From contig NZ_JASHJX010000015.1 of NCBI RefSeq assembly GCF_030732985.1, positions 16,792 to 80,791 of the forward strand: 64,000 nucleotides of DNA, written 5' to 3'. This document shows, piece by piece, positions 1-10,256 of this stretch (positions are counted from its first letter, which is position 1; every line of letters begins with the position of its first letter). The notes beneath the pieces are model-generated. The model had not been told where the DNA came from, made no database searches, and worked only from the letters and a program-made list of their open reading frames with translations. A program made the position numbers and the translations under genes. Origin of the DNA: Nioella sp. MMSF_3534. Lineage in GTDB: Bacteria > Pseudomonadota > Alphaproteobacteria > Rhodobacterales > Rhodobacteraceae.

Positions 1-1539
1 GAACCAGGTGTCGAGGACGTCCTCATCCCGTGTCAGCGCCTTGCCACCTGACATGACGACAGCCTCGTCCTCAGTCGCGGCGCAGTATTCCTTGCCGTCT
101 TCATCGTACCAAACCGGAATCTGATGCCCCCACCACAATTGCCGCGAGATGCACCAGGGCTCGATGTTCTCCAGCCAGTGGTAATAGGTCTTGGCGTCGC
201 GTTCGGGCAGAATGCGGGTGTAGCCTGCGGTTTCGTCGAATTCGCCCGCTTCTTGCGCGGCCATGCCCTTGCGGACGGCGTCCAAAGCGGGGCCGACGAT
301 CTTTTCGGCATCCACAAACCACTGGTCGGTCAGGTAAGGCTCGATCGCCACCTTCGACCGGTCGCCATGAGGCACCATGTGGCGGTCTTCGTCGATTCCG
401 TCGAGCCAGCCATTGTCGCGGGCCTCGGTCACGATGGCATCGCGGGCCTCGTAGCGGTCCATGCCGTCATAGCGTTCGATGGCCGCGCCGATCATCTCCG
501 CCGGGCAGCCCTCCGCGAAATCGTCATTGCCGCGCAGGAACATCGCCGCGCGGGTGGTCATGACGTTGATGGCGCTGAGGCCGGTGCGCTTGCCGACTTC
601 CATGTCGTTGAAATCATGCGCGGGCGTGATTTTCACGGCACCGGTGCCCTTGTCCGGGTCGGCATATTCATCGGCCACGATCGGGATCGACCGGCCACAG
701 ATGGGCAGCGTCACGGTCTTGCCGATCAGATGCGCATAGCGCCGGTCCTCGGGGTGCACGGCCACGCCGGTATCCCCCAGCATCGTTTCGGGCCGCGTCG
801 TGGCGACGGTCAGGTAATCGCGGGTTTCCCAGTCGGTCGGGTTGCCTTCCTCGTCGAACTCAATCGGATGTTCGTAGGTCTCACCCCCGTCAAGCTTGTA
901 GCGCAGGCGCCACATCTTGCCGTTCACCTCGACCTGCTCGACCTCCAGATCGGAAATCGCGGTCTCGAAATGCGGGTCCCAGTTCACCAGCCGCTTGCCG
1001 CGATAGATGAAGCCCTTGTTGTACATCTCCACGAAGACCTTGATGACGGCATCGTGGAAATTGGCATGGTTGCCACGGTCGGGATCGCCCTCTGCGCCAC
1101 CCATGGTGAAGGCCTCGCGCGACCAGTCGCAGGAGGCGCCGAGGCGCTTGAGCTGCCCGATGATGGTCCCGCGCGATTTGACCTTCTGCTGCCAGACCCG
1201 GTCGAGGAACTTCTCACGCCCCATTTCGCGGCGCGACGGCTCGCCATTGGCGGCCATTTCGCGTTCCGTCACCATCTGCGTGGCGATCCCCGCGTGATCG
1301 GTGCCGGGCTGCCACAGCGTGTCGAACCCCCGCATCCGGTGCCAGCGCACAAGGATATCCTGAAGCGTGTTGTTGAAGGCATGGCCCATGTGCAGGCTGC
1401 CGGTCACATTGGGCGGCGGGATCATGATGCAGAAGGTCTCGTCCCGGCTGGCATTGGCACCAGCGGCAAAAGCGTTCGTTTCTTCCCATTTCGCGGAGAT
1501 CCGCGGCTCGGCCTCGGCGGCGTTAAAGGTCTTTTCCAT
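1..1539 (-). CDS. valS: valine--tRNA ligase, N-terminal 513 residues (3' end outside window)
   Basis: Class I aminoacyl-tRNA synthetase that charges tRNA-Val in the cytoplasm. The translation has the [15 protein letters not shown] signature with HMGH at about residues 50-53, followed by the editing (CP1) insertion with [11 protein letters not shown], and it reaches the conserved DVLDTWF segment at the left window edge. The KMSKS loop and anticodon-binding domain lie outside the window. The start [11 protein letters not shown] is chosen by family resemblance; an in-frame ATG three codons upstream (position 1548) is an alternative, and neither has a strong Shine-Dalgarno sequence. It is transcribed away from the next gene. 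Confidence 0.96.
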   Translation of the reverse strand, partial: MEKTFNAAEAEPRISAKWEETNAFAAGANASRDETFCIMIPPPNVTGSLHMGHAFNNTLQDILVRWHRMRGFDTLWQPGTDHAGIATQMVTEREMAANGEPSRREMGREKFLDRVWQQKVKSRGTIIGQLKRLGASCDWSREAFTMGGAEGDPDRGNHANFHDAVIKVFVEMYNKGFIYRGKRLVNWDPHFETAISDLEVEQVEVNGKMWRLRYKLDGGETYEHPIEFDEEGNPTDWETRDYLTVATTRPETMLGDTGVAVHPEDRRYAHLIGKTVTLPICGRSIPIVADEYADPDKGTGAVKITPAHDFNDMEVGKRTGLSAINVMTTRAAMFLRGNDDFAEGCPAEMIGAAIERYDGMDRYEARDAIVTEARDNGWLDGIDEDRHMVPHGDRSKVAIEPYLTDQWFVDAEKIVGPALDAVRKGMAAQEAGEFDETAGYTRILPERDAKTYYHWLENIEPWCISRQLWWGHQIPVWYDEDGKEYCAATEDEAVVMSGGKALTRDEDVLDTWF

Positions 1540-1694
1540 CGCCTGCATGTCCCATGTCTTGCGTCAGGTGGTGACTTATCCGCTTCGCGGGCAAAGGCCA
1601 AGGGCACGGGGCAGGGAATTGCGGTGAAATTGCGTGGGCTGGACAGTTGCCACCGGCTTGATACCTATGAAGGCGAGGCAAGTCGGAGCAGGTC

Positions 1695-4004
1695 ATGAAA
1701 TTCGGAAGCAGCCAGTCGGTGACGAGGGAAGAGGATCAGCGGTTCCTGACCGGGCAAGGGCGCTATGTGGATGACATCGCGCCGGAGGGGGCGCTTCATT
1801 GCTATCTGCTGCGCAGCCCGGTGGCCCATGCGGAGCTTACCGAGTTGGATGTGAGCGAGGCGCGCGAGGCGCCCGGTGTGCATCTGGTGGTGACGGCGGC
1901 GGACCTGACGGCGGCGGGGTTGGCCAATTCCATCCCCTTTACGGTGATCGACACCGAGGACGGGGGCAAAGCCGCCGCCCCGCGTCGCCCGATCCTGGCG
2001 GAAGGCCGGGTACGCTTCGTTGGCGAACCCGTGGTGTTCATCGTGGCTGAGAGCATGGCCGCCGCGCGGGATGCGGCGGAACTGGTGGCGCTCGATTTCG
2101 AGGAGCTGGAGCCGAAGCTGGACGTGGCCCTTGGCGGGCCGGAAATCCACCCCGAAGCGCCCGGGAACCTCTGCTACTCATGGGGCGCTGGCGACAAAGA
2201 GGCCGCGGACAGGGCGCTGGCGGACGCGGCCCATGTGGTCAAAGTCACGGTCGAAGACAACCGCATCATGTGCGCCAGCATGGAACCCCGCGCCATCTAT
2301 GCCGAGATGCAGGGCGAGCGGTTGCATGTCTGCGAGAACGGACAGGGCGTTTGGACTAAGAAGGCCGAGATATCCGGGTGGTTGGGGATGGACCCTGAGG
2401 ACGTTCTGGTCACCACGCCCGATGTGGGCGGGGCCTTCGGCATGAAGACCATGCGTTACCCCGAACATTTCCTTCTGTCCTTCGCGGCGCGGCAGCTGCG
2501 CCAGCCGGTGCGCTGGATGGCCGACCGGACGGAATCCATGCTGTCGGACAATGGCGGGCGCGACCTGACCTGCACGGCGGAACTGGGGTTCGATGCGGAT
2601 CTGAAGCTGACGGGCTATCGGCTGCACACGGTCTCGAATGTGGGGGCCTATGTTTCGGGCTTTGCCCAGATCATCCAGAGCCGCCTGTTTTCCCACGTTT
2701 TCCCCGGGGTCTACGACGTGCAGGCGGCCTACATGAACAACAAGGCGGTGTTCACCAACACGACTCAGGTCGACGCCTATCGCGGGGCCGGGCGGCCCGA
2801 GGCGATCTATGTGCTGGAACGCGCGATGGACCATGCGGCGCGGGTTCTGGGGGTGGACCCGATGGAGCTGCGCCGCCGGGCGTTCATTGCTCCCGGCCAG
2901 ATGCCATACAAGACCGCCGCGGGCGAGCTCTACGACTCGGGCGATTTCGCACGGGCGATGGACCGGGCCGCGCGGGAGGCCGACAGCGCAGGATTCGAAG
3001 CACGTCGGGCCGCGAGTGCCGCGAAGGGCAAGCTGCGCGGTCAGGGGCTGTGCTATTACATCGAGGCCATTCTGGGCCAGCCGATGGAAACCGCGAAGGT
3101 CGCGCTGACCGGGGCCGGGGCCGGGGCCAAGGTCTATGTCGGCACGCAGTCGGCAGGGCAAGGGCATGAAACGGTCTATAAACAGCTGCTGCGCGACAGG
3201 TTGGGGCTGACGCTCGACCAGATCGAAATCGTGCAGGGTGACAGCGACCGGATCGCCAAGGGCGGCGGCACTGGCGGGTCGCGGTCGGTCACGGTACAAG
3301 GCTCGGCCATCTACGCGACCTCTGACCTGCTGCTGGAGGGACTTCTGCCCTTCGCCGAGGAGGTGATCGGCGCCGAGGGTGCGCGCTTCGATCCCGAAGA
3401 GGCCGTGTTCCGCGCGCCGGGGTCGAACACGGTCGTGGGGCTGGTGGAACTGGCCGAACGGGCCGAGGCGGAGGGGCGCGCCGACCTGCTGACCGCTGAA
3501 AAGGAAATCCGCAACGCGGGCCGCTCCTTCCCCAATGGCTGCCATATCGCGGAGGTGGAGATCGACCCCGACACCGGTTTGTTAACCATCGAGCGCTACA
3601 CTGTGACCGACGATCTGGGCAACATGATGAACCCGATGCTGGTCGAGGGGCAGATCCATGGCGGCATTGCGCAGGGGGCCGGGCAGGCGATGAACGAAAG
3701 GGTGGTCTTCGATGATAACGGGCAGTTGCTGACGGCAAGCTTCATGGATTACGGCATGCCGCGCGCCGGCGATTTCCCGTTCTTCGACTTCCACTCGGAA
3801 CCGACCGAGACCGAAACCAACATGCTCGGCATGAAAGGCTGTGGCGAGGCGGGGACCATCGGCGCGATGGCGGCGGTGGCGAATGCGGTTCAGGATGCGC
3901 TCTGGCCCGTGGGGGTCAGGGTTGCGGATATGCCGTTCACGCCGCATCGTGTCTGGCAGATGATCGAGGAGGCAAAGGGCGCGATTGGCACCGATCAGGG
4001 GTAA
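1695..4004 (+). CDS. xanthine dehydrogenase/CoxL-family molybdopterin-binding subunit
   Basis: A 769-residue large subunit of the molybdenum hydroxylase family (xanthine dehydrogenase, aldehyde oxidase, CO dehydrogenase). The N-terminal hammerhead domain begins RFLTGQGRYVDDI. The molybdopterin-binding part has VGGAFGMK near residue 245 and GCGEAG near residue 714, whose Glu corresponds to the family's catalytic Glu. The selenium/copper loop typical of true form I CoxL was not seen, so aldehyde or heterocycle oxidation is likelier than CO oxidation; the substrate is unknown. The start has GGAG six bases upstream. The FAD and 2Fe-2S partner subunits normally encoded beside it are absent. It overlaps the next gene by 20 bases. 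Confidence 0.9.
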   Translation: MKFGSSQSVTREEDQRFLTGQGRYVDDIAPEGALHCYLLRSPVAHAELTELDVSEAREAPGVHLVVTAADLTAAGLANSIPFTVIDTEDGGKAAAPRRPILAEGRVRFVGEPVVFIVAESMAAARDAAELVALDFEELEPKLDVALGGPEIHPEAPGNLCYSWGAGDKEAADRALADAAHVVKVTVEDNRIMCASMEPRAIYAEMQGERLHVCENGQGVWTKKAEISGWLGMDPEDVLVTTPDVGGAFGMKTMRYPEHFLLSFAARQLRQPVRWMADRTESMLSDNGGRDLTCTAELGFDADLKLTGYRLHTVSNVGAYVSGFAQIIQSRLFSHVFPGVYDVQAAYMNNKAVFTNTTQVDAYRGAGRPEAIYVLERAMDHAARVLGVDPMELRRRAFIAPGQMPYKTAAGELYDSGDFARAMDRAAREADSAGFEARRAASAAKGKLRGQGLCYYIEAILGQPMETAKVALTGAGAGAKVYVGTQSAGQGHETVYKQLLRDRLGLTLDQIEIVQGDSDRIAKGGGTGGSRSVTVQGSAIYATSDLLLEGLLPFAEEVIGAEGARFDPEEAVFRAPGSNTVVGLVELAERAEAEGRADLLTAEKEIRNAGRSFPNGCHIAEVEIDPDTGLLTIERYTVTDDLGNMMNPMLVEGQIHGGIAQGAGQAMNERVVFDDNGQLLTASFMDYGMPRAGDFPFFDFHSEPTETETNMLGMKGCGEAGTIGAMAAVANAVQDALWPVGVRVADMPFTPHRVWQMIEEAKGAIGTDQG

Positions 4005-5055
4005 ATGGTCTTTCTGGCGCGGGTTTCGCAACGAGGAACCGCGCCTGCCGGATGTTCGGCCCGCCTGCACCCATGTGGTGCTGCTCGATGGCACCATGTC
4101 CACCCTGCGCCGGGGTCAGGAGACCAATATCGGCCTGACCTACCGGCTGCTGTCGGAACTGCCCGCCTCGGCCAATGTGATGCTGTATTACGAGCCCGGC
4201 ATTCAGTGGCGCGGGGTCAAACGCTCGGTCGAGGTGCTGGCCGGGGTCGGGATCAACCGCCAGATCAAGCGCGCCTATCTGTTTCTTGCCCGCAACTATC
4301 ACCCCGGCGACCGCATCTTCCTGATGGGCTATTCGCGCGGGGCCTTTGCGGTCAGGTCACTGGCGGGGCTCATCGACAAACTGGGGTTGCTGCGCCCTGC
4401 CCAGATCAGCGAGGAGGCGCTGGAACGGCTCTATGGACTCTACCAGGAGGCTCCGGACAGCCAGCAGGCGCGCGCCTTCCGCGCCGCGCGCTGCCATGAC
4501 CGGGTGCGGATCGAGATGGTGGGTGTCTATGACACGGTGCGCGCGCTCGGGCTGCGCTGGCCTTTGCTTTGGCGGCTGGCCCCGCAAGCGCATGAGTTTC
4601 ACAGCCATGAGTTGGGCCCCTCGACCCGCCACGGGCGCCACGCGCTGGCAATGGACGAAACCCGCGATGTCTATGCGCCCGTCATGTGGACCCTGCCCGA
4701 GGGGCGCGAGGGCGACGTGATCCAGATGTGGTTTCGCGGCACCCATGGCGATGTGGGCGGCCAGCTTGGCGACTGGCAGGCGGCACGACCGCTGGCGAAT
4801 ATCCCGCTGGCCTGGATGCTGGGAGAGGCGGAACATTGCGGTCTGCCCCTGCCGCCCCATTGGCGCAGCCGTTACCTGACCGATCCGGGTGCGCCCTCGG
4901 TCGGGACCATGCGCGGCTGGAGCCGGATCTTCGTGCTGCGCCACAAGCGGCGGATCGGGCAGGACCGGTCCGAGAGGGTGCATCCAAGCGCCCTGCCCGC
5001 CGCGCGCCAGGCCGGGTTGCCGGTGATGTCGGACGGGGCGCTGCGGATTGGATAG
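3985..5055 (+). CDS. DUF2235 (Tle1-like) alpha/beta hydrolase domain protein
   Basis: A 356-residue protein with LLDGT near residue 33, the nucleophile-elbow motif GYSRGAF near residues 115-121 and GTHGDVGG near residue 252. This is the pattern of DUF2235, the catalytic fold shared with Tle1 phospholipase effectors. The likely Ser nucleophile is in GYSRG. The best start is a TTG inside the end of the preceding gene, 20 bases before its stop, so translational coupling is likely. No signal peptide or membrane segment is visible and no type VI secretion gene is nearby, so an effector role is not supported. A cytoplasmic lipase or esterase role is only an inference. Confidence 0.85.
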   Translation: MAPIRGKWSFWRGFRNEEPRLPDVRPACTHVVLLDGTMSTLRRGQETNIGLTYRLLSELPASANVMLYYEPGIQWRGVKRSVEVLAGVGINRQIKRAYLFLARNYHPGDRIFLMGYSRGAFAVRSLAGLIDKLGLLRPAQISEEALERLYGLYQEAPDSQQARAFRAARCHDRVRIEMVGVYDTVRALGLRWPLLWRLAPQAHEFHSHELGPSTRHGRHALAMDETRDVYAPVMWTLPEGREGDVIQMWFRGTHGDVGGQLGDWQAARPLANIPLAWMLGEAEHCGLPLPPHWRSRYLTDPGAPSVGTMRGWSRIFVLRHKRRIGQDRSERVHPSALPAARQAGLPVMSDGALRIG

Positions 5056-5131
5056 GGATTTCGCCGCCTTCGGCGTCGATCCGGGAACGGCCGGTCTCAG
5101 ACCCCCTTCGGGGGCCTTCGCCCGCCCGTGA

Positions 5132-5150
5132 GGGGGGACGCCCCCCCTTC
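5132..5150. terminator. possible hairpin between converging genes
   Basis: A run of six G and a run of seven C are separated by ACG, between the stop codons of the converging DUF2235 gene and hrpB. A second small hairpin (CCCCC-TTC-GGGGG) lies at about 5101-5114. There is no clear T tract, so termination is only a guess. Confidence 0.3.
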
Positions 5151-5180
5151 ACCCCCCGTTTGGCAGCGTTGGCGCAGAAT

Positions 5181-7658
5181 TCATGCTTTGCGCGGCTTGG
5201 CCCGTAGCGTGGGGTCCGCCTGTGCCGGGTCCTCCGGCCAGGGATGCTTGGGATAGCGGGCGCGCATGTCCTTGCGCACATCGGCATAGCTGCCCGCCCA
5301 GAAGCCGGGAAGATCGGTCGTGGTTTGCACCGGGCGACCCGCGGGCGACAGCAACGTCATGCGCAGGGGCTGGCGGTCCTGCCCGATGGTCGGATGGGTC
5401 GTGGTGCCGAAGACCTCTTGCAGACGCAGGGCCACTTCAGGCGCATCGCCGGAGTAATCAATCGCAGCCTTGCGGCCCATGGGCGTGATCCAATGCGCAG
5501 GGGCGAGCCGGTCAAGCGCCTGCTGTTGATCCCAGTCAAGCAGGGTCTTGAGTGCCTCGGCCGGGTCCAGCCGTTTGAGATCGGCGGCGCTGTGCTGATC
5601 GGTCAGGAAGGGGGCAAGCCAGGTTTCCAACCCGTCCAGAAGGGCCGTGTCCGAGACATCGACAAGACCGGAGGCCCGCAGCCTGGCCCGAAGGAGCGTC
5701 GCCGATTTTGACCATTTCAGAACATCGAGACCAAGATCCCGGAGGCCGGCAATCAGGGCGGTTGTCATCGCCTCGGGCGGGGCATCCTTCCAGATCCGGT
5801 CCTGAAGGATCAACGCGCCGAACCGCTCCTCTTCCCGCGCCACCACCCGCCGGTCCCTGCGCGACCAGTCGCAACGCTGCACCCAGGTGATCCGGTCGGC
5901 ATAGAGTCCGCGCAACTCGCCCTCGCTGAGCACCACCGCCTGACGGATGCGCGCCTCGCGTGGGTTGCCATCGAGATCGGTGGCCACGATCAGCCGCTGC
6001 CCGGCCAGCTCATCCCCTTCCGGCATCACCGCGCCTTTCCCGCCGGACAGGATATAGCGGGGCGCATCGCCCCTGCGGCGCAGCCCGATGCGGTCGGGAT
6101 AGGCCAGCGCGGCCTGCTCGGCGAGGCTGTGTTGTGGCCCCTTGGCGAAACGGGCGAGGCGTCTGGCCTCTTCCTTGATGCGCGTCACCGTCCCCCGGTC
6201 CGCATTCAGCCCGCCGGGATTGTCCAATGCGCGCAAGCGCAACAAGAGGTCCGTGCCCCGGTTGCGCAGCGGATCGCGCTCCGACAGCAGGGCCGCCAGC
6301 CGCTCCGTCCCCTTGCCGCCCATGGCCAGCATATGGGCCAGTCTTGGGTGCAGCGGCATGCGCGACAAAGCCTTGCCGTGATCCGTCACAAGGCCTGCGT
6401 CGGTCAGCGCGCCAAGACCCCGCAACAGGGCCTGTGCCTCAGCCAGTGCCCCTGACGGAGGAGGCGTCAGAAAGGCAAGGTCTGCCCCATCCCCCGCCCC
6501 CCAAAGCGCAAGATCGAGCGCCAGCGACGCAAGGTCGGCGGCCTCGATCTCGGCGGGGGGAAAGGCGGGCAATGCCCCCTCAACGCCCCGCGTCCAGTTG
6601 CGATAGCAAACGCCTTCGGCAACCCGCCCCGCGCGGCCCCGGCGCTGATCGGCCTCGGCCCGGCTGACCGCTTCGGTCACCAGCCGCGACATGCCAGAGG
6701 AGGGATCGAACCGGGCGCGGCGGGCACGGCCCCCATCCACCACCACGCGAATATCGGGAATGGTCAGCGAGGTTTCGGCAATCGACGTCGCCAGCACCAG
6801 CTTGCGCTGCCCTTTCGCCTCGGATCGCAGGGCGGCGCGTTGCGCGGATAGGGGCATGGCGCCGAACAGCTGGTGCATCACCACATTGCCCGGCAGATCC
6901 GCCAGCAGCGCGGCGGTGCGTCGGATCTCGCCCTCGCCGGGCAGGAAGGCCAGAATACCGCCATCCGTTTCCCTCAGGGCCTGCTGGATGAGGCCCGCCA
7001 TGGTTTGCTCGAACCGGTCTTCCCTGCGGGGCGGGGCCTCGCGCCAGCGGGTCTCTACCGGGTAGGCCTTGCCTTCGGAGGTCACAACCGGGGCATCGTC
7101 CAGAAGGGCGGCGACCGGTGCGGCGTCCAGCGTGGCGGACATCACCAGCACCAGCAGATCCTCGCGCAGCGCGCCGCGCACTTCCCATGTCAGGGCAAGC
7201 CCCAGATCCGCATTGAGGGAGCGTTCGTGAAATTCATCGAAGATCACCGCGCCGATGCCCGGCAGTTCGGGATTGTCCTGCAACATCCGCGTCAGGATGC
7301 CCTCGGTCACCACTTCCACCTGCGTGTCAGGCCCCACTTTGCTCTCACCGCGCACCCGATAGCCGATGGTCTGGCCGGGGTGTTCGCCCAGGGTCTCGGC
7401 CATCCGTTCGGCAGCGGCCCGCGCGGCAAGGCGGCGGGGTTCCAGCATCAGGATGCGCCTTGGTGCAATCCCGGCGTCCAGCAGCGCCAACGGCACGCGC
7501 GTGGTCTTGCCCGCCCCTGGCGGGGCCTGCAGGACAGCACGGCCATGGCCGCGCAGGGCGGCCACAAGCTCGGGCAGGATGGGGTCAATGGGCAGGCGGG
7601 TCACGGGGCTCGGGTCCGTCCTTGGGCAATCGGCATGTCGGGCCATAAAGGGCGGCAC
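5181..7658 (-). CDS. hrpB: ATP-dependent helicase HrpB
   Basis: A DEAH/RHA-family helicase of 825 residues. It has Walker A APPGAGKTT near residue 45, box II DEFHER near residue 140, ATSIAETSLTIPDIRVVVDG (motif V region) and QRRGRAGRVAEG (motif VI), followed by the HrpB-type C-terminal region. Length and order match bacterial HrpB, whose cellular role is poorly defined. The start is uncertain: the frame opens with GTG at 7658, an ATG follows at 7646, and a GTG at 7604 (VTRLPIDPILPEL) looks most like family N-termini. None has a clear Shine-Dalgarno sequence. Confidence 0.95.
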   Translation of the reverse strand: MPPFMARHADCPRTDPSPVTRLPIDPILPELVAALRGHGRAVLQAPPGAGKTTRVPLALLDAGIAPRRILMLEPRRLAARAAAERMAETLGEHPGQTIGYRVRGESKVGPDTQVEVVTEGILTRMLQDNPELPGIGAVIFDEFHERSLNADLGLALTWEVRGALREDLLVLVMSATLDAAPVAALLDDAPVVTSEGKAYPVETRWREAPPRREDRFEQTMAGLIQQALRETDGGILAFLPGEGEIRRTAALLADLPGNVVMHQLFGAMPLSAQRAALRSEAKGQRKLVLATSIAETSLTIPDIRVVVDGGRARRARFDPSSGMSRLVTEAVSRAEADQRRGRAGRVAEGVCYRNWTRGVEGALPAFPPAEIEAADLASLALDLALWGAGDGADLAFLTPPPSGALAEAQALLRGLGALTDAGLVTDHGKALSRMPLHPRLAHMLAMGGKGTERLAALLSERDPLRNRGTDLLLRLRALDNPGGLNADRGTVTRIKEEARRLARFAKGPQHSLAEQAALAYPDRIGLRRRGDAPRYILSGGKGAVMPEGDELAGQRLIVATDLDGNPREARIRQAVVLSEGELRGLYADRITWVQRCDWSRRDRRVVAREEERFGALILQDRIWKDAPPEAMTTALIAGLRDLGLDVLKWSKSATLLRARLRASGLVDVSDTALLDGLETWLAPFLTDQHSAADLKRLDPAEALKTLLDWDQQQALDRLAPAHWITPMGRKAAIDYSGDAPEVALRLQEVFGTTTHPTIGQDRQPLRMTLLSPAGRPVQTTTDLPGFWAGSYADVRKDMRARYPKHPWPEDPAQADPTLRAKPRKA

Positions 7659-7781
7659 TGACGGCCCGCGTCAACCGCTGCCGGTTGCTGTCATAACGCC
7701 GCGCCGGGTGGACAAGGCGGCATCCGGCGGGGCAAACAGCGTCTGGCGCTTTGCCGATCCGCTGAAAGAAACGATGGCCCG

Positions 7782-8771
7782 ATGACCGACACCCGCCTGC
7801 CCGCCGAGCTGCCCGACCGCATCCTAGCCGGGGAACGGCGTGCCTTGGCGCGTGCTGTGACACTGGTGGAGAGCACCCGGCCCGATCACCGGGCCGAGGC
7901 GACGGCCTTGCTGGAAACGCTTCAAGGCCATGGGCGGCAGGCGCTGCGGATCGGTCTGTCGGGCACGCCGGGGGTAGGCAAATCCACCTTCACTGAAAGC
8001 TTTGGCATGATGCTGGTGGACCAGGGGTTGAAGGTTGCCGTGCTGGCGGTCGATCCCAGTTCAACCCGCTCTGGCGGCTCCATCCTCGGCGACAAGACCC
8101 GGATGGAGCAACTCAGCCGCCAGAAGAACGCGTTCATCCGGCCGTCACCGTCGCTGTCTCATCTGGGGGGCGTCTCTCGCCGCACGCGGGAGGCCGTTGC
8201 GCTGTGCGAGGCGGCCGGGTTCGACGTGATCATCATCGAAACCGTGGGGGTCGGCCAGTCCGAGACCATGGTGGCCGAGATGTGCGACCTGTTCGTGCTG
8301 TTGCTGGCCCCGGCGGGTGGAGACGAGTTGCAGGGCGTCAAGCGCGGGATCATGGAGATTGCCGACCTCATCCTTGTCAACAAGGCCGATGGCGACCTGA
8401 AAGCCACCGCCACGCGGACCTGCGCGGACTATGCGGGCGCTCTGCGGCTGTTGCGCAAACGGGCGCGCGACCCGCAGGATTTCCCCAAGGCACTGACGGT
8501 CTCGGCGGTCGAAGGCGACGGGCTGGAACGGGCGTGGGACGAGATGCAGGCACTGGCGGCGTGGCGCAAGGGCCATGGCGTCTGGCAGGATCGGCGGGCG
8601 GAACAGGCCCGGCACTGGTTCGAGGAAGAGGTGCGATCGGGTCTGCTGGCGCGGCTGACCGGCGATCCCGAGATGCGAACGCGTATGGCGGAGCTTGGGG
8701 CAGCCGTGGCACGGGGCAAAACCTCGCCCGACAAGGCAGCGGCGGATATCCTTGCAGGGCTGACAGGCTAG
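7782..8771 (+). CDS. meaB: methylmalonyl-CoA mutase-associated GTPase MeaB
   Basis: A 329-residue G3E-type P-loop GTPase that protects and loads adenosylcobalamin-dependent methylmalonyl-CoA mutase. Visible motifs are GTPGVGKST near residue 60 (Walker A), AVDPSSTRSGGSILGDKTRM, IIETVGVGQSE (G3 region) and NKADGD (guanine specificity). These are the full diagnostic set for MeaB/ArgK. The mutase is not in the window, but ethylmalonyl-CoA pathway genes lie at 15.9-18.4 kb and that pathway needs such a chaperone. It stands alone: hrpB upstream is divergent and the MFS gene downstream converges on it. Confidence 0.96.
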   Translation: MTDTRLPAELPDRILAGERRALARAVTLVESTRPDHRAEATALLETLQGHGRQALRIGLSGTPGVGKSTFTESFGMMLVDQGLKVAVLAVDPSSTRSGGSILGDKTRMEQLSRQKNAFIRPSPSLSHLGGVSRRTREAVALCEAAGFDVIIIETVGVGQSETMVAEMCDLFVLLLAPAGGDELQGVKRGIMEIADLILVNKADGDLKATATRTCADYAGALRLLRKRARDPQDFPKALTVSAVEGDGLERAWDEMQALAAWRKGHGVWQDRRAEQARHWFEEEVRSGLLARLTGDPEMRTRMAELGAAVARGKTSPDKAAADILAGLTG

Positions 8772-8777
8772 GCCCGG

Positions 8778-10046
8778 TCAGGCGTCCCCTTCCCACGTCG
8801 TGACGAATGGCATCTCAATAACCGGTGCGGGTTCCGGCACCGGCACCCGGACACGGCGCAACCCAAGCCGCGGATGCATCCGCCCGGCCAGCATCCAGGC
8901 CGCCAGCAGCGCCCCGCCCGACAGGGCAAATATGGACGACAGCGGCGCCGCCAGCAGCAAGAGCCATGCCGCGCCGGGTGTCAGGATGCCCGACACATCG
9001 CGAAAGCTGGAATAGACGGCTGACATCTCGGTCCGTTCCGAGGGTTTTACCGCCATCAGGAAGGGCAAGCCCCCGCAGACATCCAGCAGGATCAGGAAAA
9101 ACGACACCGAGGCCAGCGCCACCACAGCCGCCACCGGCCAACCTGCCAGCGCAAAGGCCGCGACCGACAACACCCCTGCCCCCAGAAATCCGGTGCGCAC
9201 GGACTGGCGCACAGACCTTCCCTGCATCCAGCGCAGCATCAGTGGCGTGATGAACAGCAGCCCGTTGGTCATCGACAGCATCACGCCGCCCAGTTGCTCG
9301 CTCAGCCCCGCATTCACCGCGTAAATCGGCAGGTAGACCACGTAAACCCACCAACCGCAGGACCGGATAACAGCGAATAGCCAGCCCGCCACCAGCCTCG
9401 GCTGAGCCGCGAAGCGGCCCAGATAGGCAATCGGGTTCGTGGCGGGCCGTTTGGCCTTCTGGATCAGCTTGCCATTGCCGAGCCGCAGGTAAAGAAAGGT
9501 GGCCATCATCCCCAGGATCGCGACGCCCGAGATCAGGAAGGGCGCCGGACGCCACCAGTCCATCAGGTAGACACCCGCCACCGGCCCCACAGTCCAGCCG
9601 GCGGCACTGTAGAACATGCGCAGGGTTTCGCTGCGCCCAAGCTCTACCCGTTCGATGTAGTCCAGCACATAGGCGTTGAAGCAGACAAAAAGCGTGGCGA
9701 CGGCCACAGTGGTCAGGGCCAGCGTTACGACGATGAGATCCGGTGAAATGGCCCCGATCCCGGCACCGGCGAAGAAGGTCAGCGCCGCACCGGTGTAAAG
9801 CCAGCGGCGCGGCACGAAACGGTTCAGCCACGGCACCAGAAAACCCGCGATCATCGACAGCAGTCCGACGATGAAATAGGCCTCTGACAACGATTTGGCG
9901 CTGCCCAGGGTCTCCAGCATCGCCAGCGGCATCACCGAGATCAGGATGCCGCGCGCCACCGCTTCACAGCCCGCGAGCGTGGCAAAGCCCTTGACGCCCG
10001 GCGCAGGAGCGTGGCGCAGCCATTCGGGTATTCGGCGTTCGTGCAT
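8778..10046 (-). CDS. MFS transporter
   Basis: A 422-residue, highly hydrophobic protein with about twelve predicted membrane segments in two halves separated by a basic loop (KLIQKAKR). This is the usual layout of the major facilitator superfamily. A cytoplasmic N-terminus of about 20 residues precedes the first helix. The substrate cannot be read from the sequence. Its stop lies six bases from the converging meaB stop. Confidence 0.85.
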   Translation of the reverse strand: MHERRIPEWLRHAPAPGVKGFATLAGCEAVARGILISVMPLAMLETLGSAKSLSEAYFIVGLLSMIAGFLVPWLNRFVPRRWLYTGAALTFFAGAGIGAISPDLIVVTLALTTVAVATLFVCFNAYVLDYIERVELGRSETLRMFYSAAGWTVGPVAGVYLMDWWRPAPFLISGVAILGMMATFLYLRLGNGKLIQKAKRPATNPIAYLGRFAAQPRLVAGWLFAVIRSCGWWVYVVYLPIYAVNAGLSEQLGGVMLSMTNGLLFITPLMLRWMQGRSVRQSVRTGFLGAGVLSVAAFALAGWPVAAVVALASVSFFLILLDVCGGLPFLMAVKPSERTEMSAVYSSFRDVSGILTPGAAWLLLLAAPLSSIFALSGGALLAAWMLAGRMHPRLGLRRVRVPVPEPAPVIEMPFVTTWEGDA

Positions 10047-10256
10047 GGGGGCTCAAGGTCTGAAATACCCTTTGACCCTAGGCAGCCAGCCGCCCCTGTC
10101 TTGCCCGCACGCGACCATGGCAAGGTCGTTGCCGGGCCTTTGACCTGTCGGTGACACAGCATCGCGGTGGCCTCATCCGCAAGACCGACCAACGTGCCAA
10201 ATCCATACTGGACAGGGCAATGATCTTGCTGTCGGCGATCTGGGGCATGGGCGCGG

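Noticed and set aside
124..1698. Long plus-strand open frame opposite valS
   Set aside because: The opposite strand encodes a clear valine-tRNA ligase; the plus-strand translation is His/Gly/Val-rich with no motif, typical of antisense frames in high-GC DNA.
8772..8777. Terminator between meaB and the MFS gene
   Set aside because: Only six bases separate the converging stop codons and no hairpin fits.
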